Position numbers and translations under genes: made by a program. A stretch of 64,000 nucleotides of DNA. It comes from Paractinoplanes polyasparticus. GTDB lineage: Bacteria; Actinomycetota; Actinomycetes; Mycobacteriales; Micromonosporaceae. Every line of letters begins with the position of its first letter. Position 1 is the first letter of the stretch. Positions 25,171 through 32,736 of this stretch are shown piece after piece. The stretch covers positions 1-64,000 of the forward strand of contig NZ_JAHWFK010000011.1 of the NCBI RefSeq assembly GCF_019710575.1, given 5' to 3'. The notes beneath the pieces were generated by a model. The model saw nothing but the letters and a program-made list of their open reading frames with translations, did no database searches and was not told the origin of the DNA.

Positions 25171-26798
25171 GCTGGCTCCCCTTCCAGAATGGACTCAGTG
25201 GTGAGCGACCCCGCCATGATCAGGTCGAGGACAGCGCCCTCGTCGATCTCACCGGCCGGGGACTCGTGGATGATCCGGCCCTCGCGCATCACCAGCACCC
25301 GGTCGGCCAGACCGAGCACCTCGGGCACCTCGCTGGAGACCAGCAGCACCCCGACGCCGCGTTCGGCCAGGTCGTGGATGACCTGGTAGAGCTCGGCCCG
25401 GGCGCCGACGTCGACACCGCGGGTGGGCTCGTCGAGCAGCAGCAGCTTGGTGTCCTCGAGCAGCCACCGGCCGACGACGACCTTCTGCTGGTTGCCGCCC
25501 GAGAGGGTGCGGATCGGGCGGTTCACGTCGCGCGGCCGCAGTTCCAGCGCGTCGGCCGTCCGTTCGGCGGCCTTCCGCTCGCCGCCGACGTCGGTGAACC
25601 CGGCCTTGGCGAAGTTGCTGAACGAAGCGAGCGTCATGTTCTTGTAGACCGGCTCGTCGAGCAGCAGGGCCTGGCTCTTGCGCTCCTCGGGCGCCATGCC
25701 CATCCCCTTGCGGACGGCGCTGCCGACGCTGGTGATCCGCTTGCCGTCGAGGGTGACGGTGCCGGCGTCGGCCCGGCGCGCGCCGAAGATGGTCTCGAGC
25801 AGCTCGGAGCGCCCCGACCCGACCAGTCCGGCGATGCCGACGATCTCGCCCGGCGCCACGGTGAGGCTCGCGTCGGCGAATTCACCCGTGCGGGCCAGCC
25901 CGTCGACCACCAGCAGCGGGTCGCGCTGCTCGGCCGGGCGGCGGGGCGGGAAGACGTACTCGATGGTGCGGCCGGTCATGCGGCTCACCAGGTCGCGCGT
26001 CGGCGTGCTGCGGGCCGGCAGGTTGGCCGCCGTGGTGCGGCCGTCCTTGAGCACCGTCACGCGGTCGCCGATCTCGCGGATCTCCTCGAGCCGGTGCGAG
26101 ATGTAGATGACCGCGATGCCCTGGGCCGTGAGCTCCCGGATGATGCGGAACAGGTTCTCCACCTCGTCATGAGCGAGCACGGCACTGGGCTCGTCCATGA
26201 CGATCAGCCGGGCGTCGTGCGAGAGCGCACGGGCCATGCTGACGACCTGCTTGCCCGCGGCCGGCAACGACCGCACCGTCTGCCGCGGCGGGATCTCGGC
26301 ATGACCGAGACGGGTCAGGATCTCGCGGGTCCGGGACGCTGTGGAGCGCCGGCGGGTGAAGCCGAACCGGGTGTCCTCATGGCCCAGGAACGCGTTCTCG
26401 GCGACGGAAAGGTCGTCGACGAGGTCGAGCTCCTGATAGATCGTGGCGATGCCGGCGCGCATGGCGGCCTGCGGCGTGGCCGGGGCGAACGGCTGACCCA
26501 GCCAGGTGATCTCGCCGCCGTCGGCGTGGTGCACGCCGGCCAGCGTCTTGATCAGGGTGGACTTGCCGGCGCCGTTCTGCCCGAGAAGGCAGTGCACCTC
26601 ACCGGCGCGCACCTCGAGCTGCACGCCGTCGAGGGCACGGACGCCCGGGAAGGTCTTGACCACGTCGGTCAGGCGCAGGACCACGTCGCCGGGGCCCTCA
26701 CCGTTGTCGTCGACCGGCGGGGCGGGCACTGTTTCATCGGTCTTGAGGGCGGTGGACGCGTCGGCCGTTGCGCCGTCGCGCGGGGCGGGAATGGTCAT
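25167..26798 (-). CDS. Sugar ABC transporter ATP-binding protein (RbsA/MglA-like, two NBDs)
   Basis: 543 residues with two ABC domains after a Pro/Thr-rich N-terminal extension of about 40 residues. First domain: Walker A LLGQNGAGKSTLIK near 75 and Walker B LIVMDEPSAVL; its signature region SLPAAGKQVVSMARAL is degenerate, as is usual in this family. Second domain: Walker-like GIAGLVGSGRSELLE near 315, signature TLSGGNQQKVVVGRWL near 430 and Walker B LLLDEPTRGVDVG. It powers uptake with the RbsC-like permease. It overlaps the ROK gene by four bases, so the operon is tightly coupled. Confidence 0.9.
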   Translation of the reverse strand: MTIPAPRDGATADASTALKTDETVPAPPVDDNGEGPGDVVLRLTDVVKTFPGVRALDGVQLEVRAGEVHCLLGQNGAGKSTLIKTLAGVHHADGGEITWLGQPFAPATPQAAMRAGIATIYQELDLVDDLSVAENAFLGHEDTRFGFTRRRSTASRTREILTRLGHAEIPPRQTVRSLPAAGKQVVSMARALSHDARLIVMDEPSAVLAHDEVENLFRIIRELTAQGIAVIYISHRLEEIREIGDRVTVLKDGRTTAANLPARSTPTRDLVSRMTGRTIEYVFPPRRPAEQRDPLLVVDGLARTGEFADASLTVAPGEIVGIAGLVGSGRSELLETIFGARRADAGTVTLDGKRITSVGSAVRKGMGMAPEERKSQALLLDEPVYKNMTLASFSNFAKAGFTDVGGERKAAERTADALELRPRDVNRPIRTLSGGNQQKVVVGRWLLEDTKLLLLDEPTRGVDVGARAELYQVIHDLAERGVGVLLVSSEVPEVLGLADRVLVMREGRIIHESPAGEIDEGAVLDLIMAGSLTTESILEGEPA

Positions 26799-28039
26799 GA
26801 TGCCTGCTCGAAAGCCGTGTCGCTGGCCAGCACGGCGGCGCCGGTGACGCCGGCCCGGCTGCCCAACTCCGAAAGGACAACGGGGAGGTTGCCGGTAGCC
26901 AGAGGCAGCGACCGGCGGTAGACCACACTGCGGATCTCGGCGAGCAGCACATGACCCAGCAGGGCCAGGCCCCCGCCGATGACAATCATCGAAGGGTTGG
27001 AGAAGGACACCAGGGTGGCCAGGACGCCGCCGACGCGGCGGCCGCCCTCGCGGATCAGACGAATGCAGGTGACGTCACCCTCGGCGGCGCCCTCGGCGAC
27101 GTCGCGGGCGGAGATGTGGACGGCCGGCTCGGTGCGCTCGTCGTCGCCCTCGCCCCCGGCCTCGCCGGCCGCCTGGAGCGCGGCCTGATAGGCGGCGAGG
27201 CGCTCGGCCAGGGCCGGTGACTCTCCGGAGCGGGCGACCGCCAGCGCGTCCCGGGCCAGAGCGAAGCCGCTGAACAGCGCCTCGAGGCAGCCGGTGTTGC
27301 CGCAGGAACAGACCGGGCCGTTCGGGTCGACCTGGATGTGGCCGATGTCGCCCGCGCAGCCGTCGACACCGCGGTAGACGGTGCCGCCGAGGTGGATGCC
27401 GCAGCCGATGCCGGTGCCGATCTTGACGAACAGGAAGTCGTCGACCGAGTGGGCGACGCCGCCGTGGCGCTCGCCGATGGCCATGATGTTGACGTCGTTG
27501 TCGACGACGGCCGGGCAGCCGTGCTCGCGGGCCAGAAGCTCCCGTACGGGATAGCGGTCCCACCCGGGCATGATCGGGGGCGACACCGGGACGCCGTCGC
27601 GGTAACTCACCGGGCCGGGAACGCCGATGCCGACCGCGTCGAGCCGGTCGTAGGCGCCGTCGGTACGAGCCTTGTGCAGCAGCTCGTTGACCCGTTGCAG
27701 TATCTGCCGCGGCCCCGAGCGGATGTCGGCCGACTCGCGGTAGGTCGCCACGGGCTCGAGCCGGCCGTTCGTCACCTCGATGTCGATCGAGCTGGCGCCG
27801 AGGTCGACGGCCGCGAAACGCAGCCGCGGGTGCAGTTCGACCAGCGTCGAGCGCCGCCCGCCGCGCGAGGCGGCCATGCCGGCCTCGGCGATCAGGCCCG
27901 CGGCGACGAGGCGCTCGACCTCGGCCAGCAACCGCGGCCGGGTCAGCTCCAGGCGATCCCCCAGCTCCGCTCGGGACACCGGTCCCTCATCCCTCAGCAG
28001 GCGAAGAACCCGCAGGTGGGGAGCGTCGGCGACGTGCAC
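26795..28039 (-). CDS. ROK-family transcriptional regulator
   Basis: 414 residues from GTG 28039. The N-terminal winged helix (HLRVLRLLRDEGPVSRAELG, then LELTRPRLLAEVERL) precedes a ROK sugar-kinase-like domain with VDLGASSIDIEVTN, a VGIGVPGPVSYRDG loop, GTGIGCGIHLGG, and the zinc site GHIQVDPNGP, CSCGNTGCLEAL near residue 255. It senses the sugar or its phosphate and represses the operon it heads. GGAGGTCTTTTC precedes GTG 28039. A perfect 10-bp inverted repeat 107 bp upstream is its likely operator. Confidence 0.87.
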   Translation of the reverse strand: MHVADAPHLRVLRLLRDEGPVSRAELGDRLELTRPRLLAEVERLVAAGLIAEAGMAASRGGRRSTLVELHPRLRFAAVDLGASSIDIEVTNGRLEPVATYRESADIRSGPRQILQRVNELLHKARTDGAYDRLDAVGIGVPGPVSYRDGVPVSPPIMPGWDRYPVRELLAREHGCPAVVDNDVNIMAIGERHGGVAHSVDDFLFVKIGTGIGCGIHLGGTVYRGVDGCAGDIGHIQVDPNGPVCSCGNTGCLEALFSGFALARDALAVARSGESPALAERLAAYQAALQAAGEAGGEGDDERTEPAVHISARDVAEGAAEGDVTCIRLIREGGRRVGGVLATLVSFSNPSMIVIGGGLALLGHVLLAEIRSVVYRRSLPLATGNLPVVLSELGSRAGVTGAAVLASDTAFEQAS

Positions 28040-28061
28040 GAAAAGACCTCCGGAGGCGCTT

Positions 28062-28086
28062 AACACCGGGGTAACCCCTCGGTGTT
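28062..28086. promoter_or_regulatory. Inverted repeat in the ROK 5' leader
   Basis: AACACCG and CGGTGTT flank GGG/CCC, forming a hairpin of about ten pairs with one bulge, 23 bases upstream of the ROK start. It could be a second operator or a leader hairpin. Confidence 0.4.
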
Positions 28087-28145
28087 GTGCCCGTCACAGT
28101 AGGCGCGTGGTGGCTCCGGAGTCCATACCTTCTCGAAGATCATCG

Positions 28146-28175
28146 CTAACTTTTGTCTACTGGAGCAAAAGTTAG
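28146..28175. promoter_or_regulatory. Probable ROK operator
   Basis: CTAACTTTTG and CAAAAGTTAG form a perfect 10-bp inverted repeat with a 10-base spacer. The arms are A+T-rich in an otherwise G+C-rich region. The TTTTG...CAAAA core resembles operators of ROK repressors (NagC/Mlc/XylR type). It lies upstream of the ROK-ABC operon, where an autoregulated repressor would bind. Confidence 0.65.
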
Positions 28176-28239
28176 GTTCGTTACCCGCCGTTGACCTAGC
28201 TCTGCTTGTGCCTTCCCGCGGGCTGCGCCGGGCACGAGA

Positions 28240-28272
28240 AGACCCCCGGCCCAGGGTGGTGGCCGGGGGTCT
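28240..28272 (-). terminator. Terminator of the yihY-like gene
   Basis: A perfect 12-bp stem (agacccccggcc with its complement) and a 9-nt loop lie 12 bp after the YihY stop. TCTTCTCGT follows on the minus strand. The plus strand also ends in TCTTTCGTTCT, so it may be bidirectional. Confidence 0.75.
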
Positions 28273-28284
28273 TTCGTTCTCGGA

Positions 28285-29388
28285 TCAGTTCGTACTCAGG
28301 CCTTGTTCGCTGCCCTTCTTGAGCTTGCGGTCGTCGCGCAGCTCGAGGAACGGCTCGTCGGACGGGTCGTGGCCGACGGCGATGGCGCGGCCCCGCTCGA
28401 GTTCGGCGTCGAGCTCGGCCCCGAGCAGGATCGCGATGTTCGAGATCCACAGCCAGACCAGGAAGGCGATGACACCACCCAGGGTCCCGTACGTCTTGCT
28501 GTAGTTGGCGAAGTTGGCCAGGTAGATCGCGAAGGCGCCGGACGCGACCAGCCACAGCACCACGGCGAAGATCCCGCCCGGGCTGACCCAGCGGAACCCG
28601 CCCGTCTTGGCGTTCGGCGAGGCCCAGTAGAGGATCGCGAACATCAGGCTGACCAGCAGAATCAGCACCGGCCACTTGGCGATGCTCCACACCGTGACGG
28701 CGACGCCGCCGAGCCCGATCTTCTCGCCGACGACCTGGGCCAGGTCACCGGTGAAGACGACGATGACGGCCGAGAGGATCAGCATGATGCCGATGACCGC
28801 GGTGACGCCGACCCGGATCGGCAGCGTCTTCCAGATCGGCCGGCCCTCGGGCACGTCGTAGACCGCGTTCGAGGCGCGCATGAAGGCGGCCACGTAGCCG
28901 GACGCCGACCAGAACGCCAGGACCAGACCGATGATTGCCGCGAAGCCGGCTGTGCCTGTGTCCTTCACCTGGCTGAGGACCGTATTGACGAGCTCCTCGA
29001 TCTGCTGGTTGTTGGCGATCTCGCCCACCGTGTCCTGCACGGTCTGCTGGCCGTCGTCGCTCAGCATGCCCAGGATCGAGACCAGCACCAGCGCGCCCGG
29101 GAAGATCGACAGCACGCCGTAGTAGGTGAGCGCGGCCGCCCAGTCGGAGACGTTGTCCTCCGAGAACTGCTTGAACGTCCGCTTCACCGCCGCGAACACG
29201 CCCTTGCCCTTGAGCTCGGTCGGGCTGTCCGGACCGGCGTCGGGCGACGGCGCCGACAGGTCGTTCGCCTTGTCCTCCCCGGTCTTCGTGGAGGCGACGT
29301 CGTAGTCCTCGGCACCCTTCGTCCGGGCGCGATCCGTGTCGGGCGAGGAATTCGCCTTCTCGTCGTCGTGCTTGTGCCGCAGCTTCAT
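28285..29388 (-). CDS. YihY/BrkB-family inner membrane protein
   Basis: 367 residues. A charged, Asp/Lys-rich cytoplasmic N terminus of about 70 residues leads to a YihY domain with six membrane helices: DWAAALTYYGVLSIFPGALV near 85, LVLAFWSASGYVAAFMRASN near 165, then RVGVTAVIGIMLILSAVIVV and GGVIAFLVWLWISNIAILLG near 315. The C-terminal tail is polar. The family was once called ribonuclease BN in error; its real function is unknown, with suggested roles in envelope or transport. GGAGGAACG precedes the ATG. It is monocistronic, with its own terminator. Confidence 0.87.
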   Translation of the reverse strand: MKLRHKHDDEKANSSPDTDRARTKGAEDYDVASTKTGEDKANDLSAPSPDAGPDSPTELKGKGVFAAVKRTFKQFSEDNVSDWAAALTYYGVLSIFPGALVLVSILGMLSDDGQQTVQDTVGEIANNQQIEELVNTVLSQVKDTGTAGFAAIIGLVLAFWSASGYVAAFMRASNAVYDVPEGRPIWKTLPIRVGVTAVIGIMLILSAVIVVFTGDLAQVVGEKIGLGGVAVTVWSIAKWPVLILLVSLMFAILYWASPNAKTGGFRWVSPGGIFAVVLWLVASGAFAIYLANFANYSKTYGTLGGVIAFLVWLWISNIAILLGAELDAELERGRAIAVGHDPSDEPFLELRDDRKLKKGSEQGLSTN

Positions 29389-29645
29389 GGTCGTTCCTCC
29401 AGGCGCACACCGTCCTCGGCCGGGTCACTCGGCACGTGCCACAACATCGCGGTGACGTGCGCCGACGACCCACAGAGGTGATGCCCGCCACCCACCCGCC
29501 TTAACCACCTTCTCCCCCATCGGGAACGCCGATGTTCACAGAGCGCTGCTCCATAAACTCTGGCTCGCCGGCACCAGAGCGACGCGTGGATCACTGAGCC
29601 CTCAAGCGGCCACCAACGAGCGCAACGACACTGAACGCGGCGCCC

Positions 29646-30455
29646 TTACTTGCAGAGTTGTTTCTGCATGCGACGGCCCGCCACGGTCAGGCCCACGGTC
29701 ATCAGAACCAGCAGATAGGCCACGTCCAGCAGTTGCAGCCAGCCCGTGGTGCCCGTGCTCAGGGCGCGAATGAGGTCGACCGAGCGGTAGAGCGGCGTCG
29801 CCTCGATCAGCCAGCGCACGACCGCGGGATAGGCGGTCGGCGGGACGAAAGTGCCGGAGAACAGGAACAGGGCGAACTGGCCGGCCGCGATGAGGTCGAA
29901 ATCCTGCCAGCTGCGGATGATGGTCGCCACCGCCATGCCCAGCGCCCCGAAGGCCAGGCCGACCAGCAGCGTGGCCGGCAGCATGGCCAGTGCCCGGCCC
30001 CAGGTGGTCAGGCCCATCAACGTCATGATCACCACGAACGCGGCCGAGTAGATCACGCCGCGGACCATGGCCCAGGCCAGCTCGCCCAGCGCGATCTCGA
30101 TGGGGCGCACGGGCGTGGCCAGGATGCCCTCGTAGAGCCGGACGAACTTCATCTTGCCGAAGAAGTTGAACGTGGTCTCGGCCAGCGCGCCCGTCATGGC
30201 CGACGCCGCGAGCATGGCCGGCGCCACGAACTCGGCGTAGCCCACGACCTCGCCACCGGGCAGCGTGATGTCGCCGATCAGCGCGCCCACGCCGACACCG
30301 ATCGAGAACAGGTAGAGCACCGGCTCGAGGAAGCCGGACACCATGACCACCCAGTAGGCCGACCGCAGCGTCGAGATGTTGCGCTCGGTCACCGAGGCCG
30401 CCCGCCGTCCCGTGCCCTCGAAGGACAGCAGCCGCGGCATCACCAGACTCACCAT
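29646..30455 (-). CDS. ABC-2 type permease (NodJ-like), second subunit
   Basis: 269 residues with about six membrane helices. The family region reads FVAPAMLAASAMTGALAETT, then FFGKMKFVRLYEGILATPVR, then GELAWAMVRGVIYSAAFVV. This NodJ/DrrB-like arrangement matches the neighbouring permease. The start ATG 30455 lies two bases after the preceding stop (TGATCATG). Together with the previous permease and the ATPase it forms an exporter of unknown substrate; NodJ relatives export lipo-oligosaccharides and DrrB relatives drugs. Confidence 0.82.
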   Translation of the reverse strand: MVSLVMPRLLSFEGTGRRAASVTERNISTLRSAYWVVMVSGFLEPVLYLFSIGVGVGALIGDITLPGGEVVGYAEFVAPAMLAASAMTGALAETTFNFFGKMKFVRLYEGILATPVRPIEIALGELAWAMVRGVIYSAAFVVIMTLMGLTTWGRALAMLPATLLVGLAFGALGMAVATIIRSWQDFDLIAAGQFALFLFSGTFVPPTAYPAVVRWLIEATPLYRSVDLIRALSTGTTGWLQLLDVAYLLVLMTVGLTVAGRRMQKQLCK

Positions 30456-30457
30456 GA

Positions 30458-31216
30458 TCAGACCACCAGCCGCCGGCGGAAACGGGCGTTGACCAGCAGC
30501 CAGCCGGCCGCACACCAGGCCAGCAGCACGGCCACGTGCACGATGCCGAGCACACCCGGGTCGCGGCCGAGCATCGCGTCGCGGCTGAGCTCGACGCCGT
30601 GCCACAGCGGGAAGACGTAGGCCACCCAGCGCAGCAGCACGTGCAGCGATTCGACCGGGAAGAAGACGCCCGAGAACAGCGACATCGGCAGCACGGCGAA
30701 CCGCATCAGGATGATCAGGTAGCTGTCGCTGGTGATGCTGGCCGCGTACGCCATGGTGGGCGCGGCCGAGGCCATGCCCACGAGCAGCGCCACGACCAGG
30801 GTCATCGGCGCCCACCACGAGTGCAGCGTGCCGAAGAGCGCCGCGATCGCCAGGAAGGCCGCCGCCGTGAGCAGCACCCGGAACAGCATGAAGGCGAGAT
30901 GGCCGCCGATGATGTCGGCCACCCGCAGGGGCGCCGCGGCCTGCGCGAAATAGACCTTGAGCCACTCGAAGTAGCTCAGCACCGGCCAGGTGGCCTCGCC
31001 GAACGCCGCCTGCAGGGCCGTCGACGCGATCAGGCCCGGCACGATCCAGTCGATGTAGGGCACACCGTCGACGCCGCCCCGCACGTAGGCGCCGACGCCG
31101 ACGCCGAACCCGAGCAGCGTGAGCAGCGGCATGACGAGCGTCGACAGCGCGCTCGACCGCCAGGTGCGGCGGTAGTTGACCAGATGGTATTCGAGAACGG
31201 AGAGCGTGGCCGTCAT
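30458..31216 (-). CDS. ABC-2 type permease (NodJ-like), first subunit
   Basis: 252 residues with six predicted helices. The N-terminal LEYHLVNYRRTWRSSALSTL precedes the first helix, then YIDWIVPGLIASTALQAAFG, WPVLSYFEWLKVYFAQAAAP and a helix-rich C-terminal half. It is a paralogue of the downstream permease, so the exporter is probably a heterodimer. Its start overlaps the ATPase stop by one base. Confidence 0.82.
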   Translation of the reverse strand: MTATLSVLEYHLVNYRRTWRSSALSTLVMPLLTLLGFGVGVGAYVRGGVDGVPYIDWIVPGLIASTALQAAFGEATWPVLSYFEWLKVYFAQAAAPLRVADIIGGHLAFMLFRVLLTAAAFLAIAALFGTLHSWWAPMTLVVALLVGMASAAPTMAYAASITSDSYLIILMRFAVLPMSLFSGVFFPVESLHVLLRWVAYVFPLWHGVELSRDAMLGRDPGVLGIVHVAVLLAWCAAGWLLVNARFRRRLVV

Positions 31217-32163
31217 CAGTCCACCAGCGTCCGGCCGGTGAGGTGCAGGAACACGTCTTCCAGGCTGCTGCGGCGCACGAGCACGCCGGCCGGGCTGAGC
31301 GAGCGGCGGTTGACCTCGTCGACCGCGCCGTCACCGTCACCGACGTAGAGCAGGATGCGGTCGGGCAGCACCTCGAGCCGCTCGCCGATGCCGGCCAGCT
31401 TGTCGGCGTAGGCCGCCTGATCGTCGGTGTTGAAGCGCAGCTCGACGACCTCTCGGGTCGAATACCGCTCGATCAGCGTCCGCGGCGAGCCCTCGGCGAC
31501 GATGCGGCCGCCGTCCATCACGACGAGCCGGTCGCACAACTGCTCGGCCTCGTCCATGTAGTGGGTGGTGAGCACCAGCGTGACGCCCTGCTGCTTGAGC
31601 CGGAACAATCGCTCCCACACCAGGTGGCGGGCCTGCGGGTCGAGGCCGGTGGTGGGCTCGTCGAGCAGCACCACCTCGGGCTGGTTGACCATCGCGCGGG
31701 CGATCGTGAGCCGGCGTTTCATGCCGCCCGAGAGCGGCTCGACCTTGCTGTCGGCCCGCTCGGCGAGCTGGACGAACTCGAGCAGCTCGTCGGCCCGGCG
31801 GCGGGCCTCTTTGCGCGGGATGCCGAAGAAGCGCGCGTAGGTGGTGAGGTTTTCCCGCACCGTCAGCTCGATGTCGAGGTTGTCGAGCTGGGGACAGACG
31901 CCCAGCTTGGCCCGGATCCGCGGGCCGTCACGGCGCGGGTCGAGGCCGAGGATCTCGAGCACGCCGCCGGTCGGCGGCGACACACACCCGATCATGCGCA
32001 TGGTCGAGCTCTTGCCCGCGCCGTTGGGCCCGAGGAAGCCGAACGCCTCACCGCGGCGCACGTCGACGTCGATGCCGTCGACCGCCGTGAAGTCGCCGAA
32101 CCGCTTGATCAGGCCACGGGCATGAATGAGGGCGGCGAGCGGGGTGGTTGGTTGGGAGTCCAC
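31216..32163 (-). CDS. ABC exporter ATP-binding protein (NodI/DrrA-like)
   Basis: 315 residues with Walker A FGFLGPNGAGKSSTMR near 45, Q-loop CPQLDNLD near 95, signature LSGGMKRRLTIARAM near 150 and Walker B VVLLDEPTTGLDPQ near 170. The H-loop is VLTTHYMDEAEQL, and the ~100-residue C-terminal extension typical of NodI/DrrA proteins follows. It energises the two downstream permeases. GTG 32163 has TAGCCT six bases upstream and no ribosome site, so the transcript may be leaderless. Confidence 0.87.
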   Translation of the reverse strand: MDSQPTTPLAALIHARGLIKRFGDFTAVDGIDVDVRRGEAFGFLGPNGAGKSSTMRMIGCVSPPTGGVLEILGLDPRRDGPRIRAKLGVCPQLDNLDIELTVRENLTTYARFFGIPRKEARRRADELLEFVQLAERADSKVEPLSGGMKRRLTIARAMVNQPEVVLLDEPTTGLDPQARHLVWERLFRLKQQGVTLVLTTHYMDEAEQLCDRLVVMDGGRIVAEGSPRTLIERYSTREVVELRFNTDDQAAYADKLAGIGERLEVLPDRILLYVGDGDGAVDEVNRRSLSPAGVLVRRSSLEDVFLHLTGRTLVD

Positions 32164-32169
32164 GGTCAG

Positions 32170-32175
32170 AGGCTA
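32170..32175 (-). promoter_or_regulatory. -10 hexamer (leaderless type) of the NodI-like gene
   Basis: TAGCCT on the minus strand lies six bases before GTG 32163. Confidence 0.5.
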
Positions 32176-32205
32176 GAGAGGGGGTACGACAGAAACGACC
32201 GGAAT

Positions 32206-32736
32206 TCAGTCCGGCGCGGCCATCGTGCCCTGGGCCGTGGCCACCAGCTGGTCGGTCAGCTCGACGACGGCGGGCAGCTCGACCGGCGTGCCCGCGTCGT
32301 AGCGGACCGCCCAGGTGAGCCCGTTGCGACCGGCGACGCGCCGCCCCACCACCCGCGCCCCGCCCGCGCCGGACGCGAGCGGGTGGTGCGTCGTGTACGC
32401 CACCGACTTCGTCACCCGGGTGCGCACCTGGTCGGGTAGATCCCCCGGCTCGAGCAGCAGGAATGTCAGGATCGGGCCGTCGACGAAGACGGTGTAGCTC
32501 TCCCGCTCCTCGGCGATCTCGGCCGGGGTGATCCGCAGCTCGCGCCCCGACCAGGCCGCCTTGTGGATGTCGTGCCAGCCCAGGAACTCGGGCGAGCCGG
32601 GCAGCCACAGGCCGTGGTTGGTCGCGACGACCGCCTGGTCGCCGGCGACCAGCGACCACGCCACCACCCGCTCGTCGGGCGAGAGCCGAGGCTTGAGCGC
32701 CGCCGGGAGGGACGGCTTCCGCCGAAGGAAGTTCAC
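32206..32736 (-). CDS. Conserved unknown protein downstream of dnaG
   Basis: 176 residues from GTG 32736. The N terminus is VNFLRRKPSLPAALKP (GTG start). The protein is soluble and rich in strands: LSPDERVVAWSLVAGDQAVV, ATNHGLWLPG, FLGWHDIHKAAWSG. This looks like a small beta-rich fold found next to dnaG in actinomycetes; no function is known to me. Its start overlaps the dnaG stop by four bases (GTGA), with GGTGGAGA upstream, so it is translated with dnaG. Confidence 0.7.
   Translation of the reverse strand: MNFLRRKPSLPAALKPRLSPDERVVAWSLVAGDQAVVATNHGLWLPGSPEFLGWHDIHKAAWSGRELRITPAEIAEERESYTVFVDGPILTFLLLEPGDLPDQVRTRVTKSVAYTTHHPLASGAGGARVVGRRVAGRNGLTWAVRYDAGTPVELPAVVELTDQLVATAQGTMAAPD

Noticed and set aside
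29646..31340. Single 564-codon frame across both ABC-2 permeases
   Set aside because: The first half is an out-of-frame shadow of the upstream permease; the true second permease starts at 30455 right after the first gene's stop.
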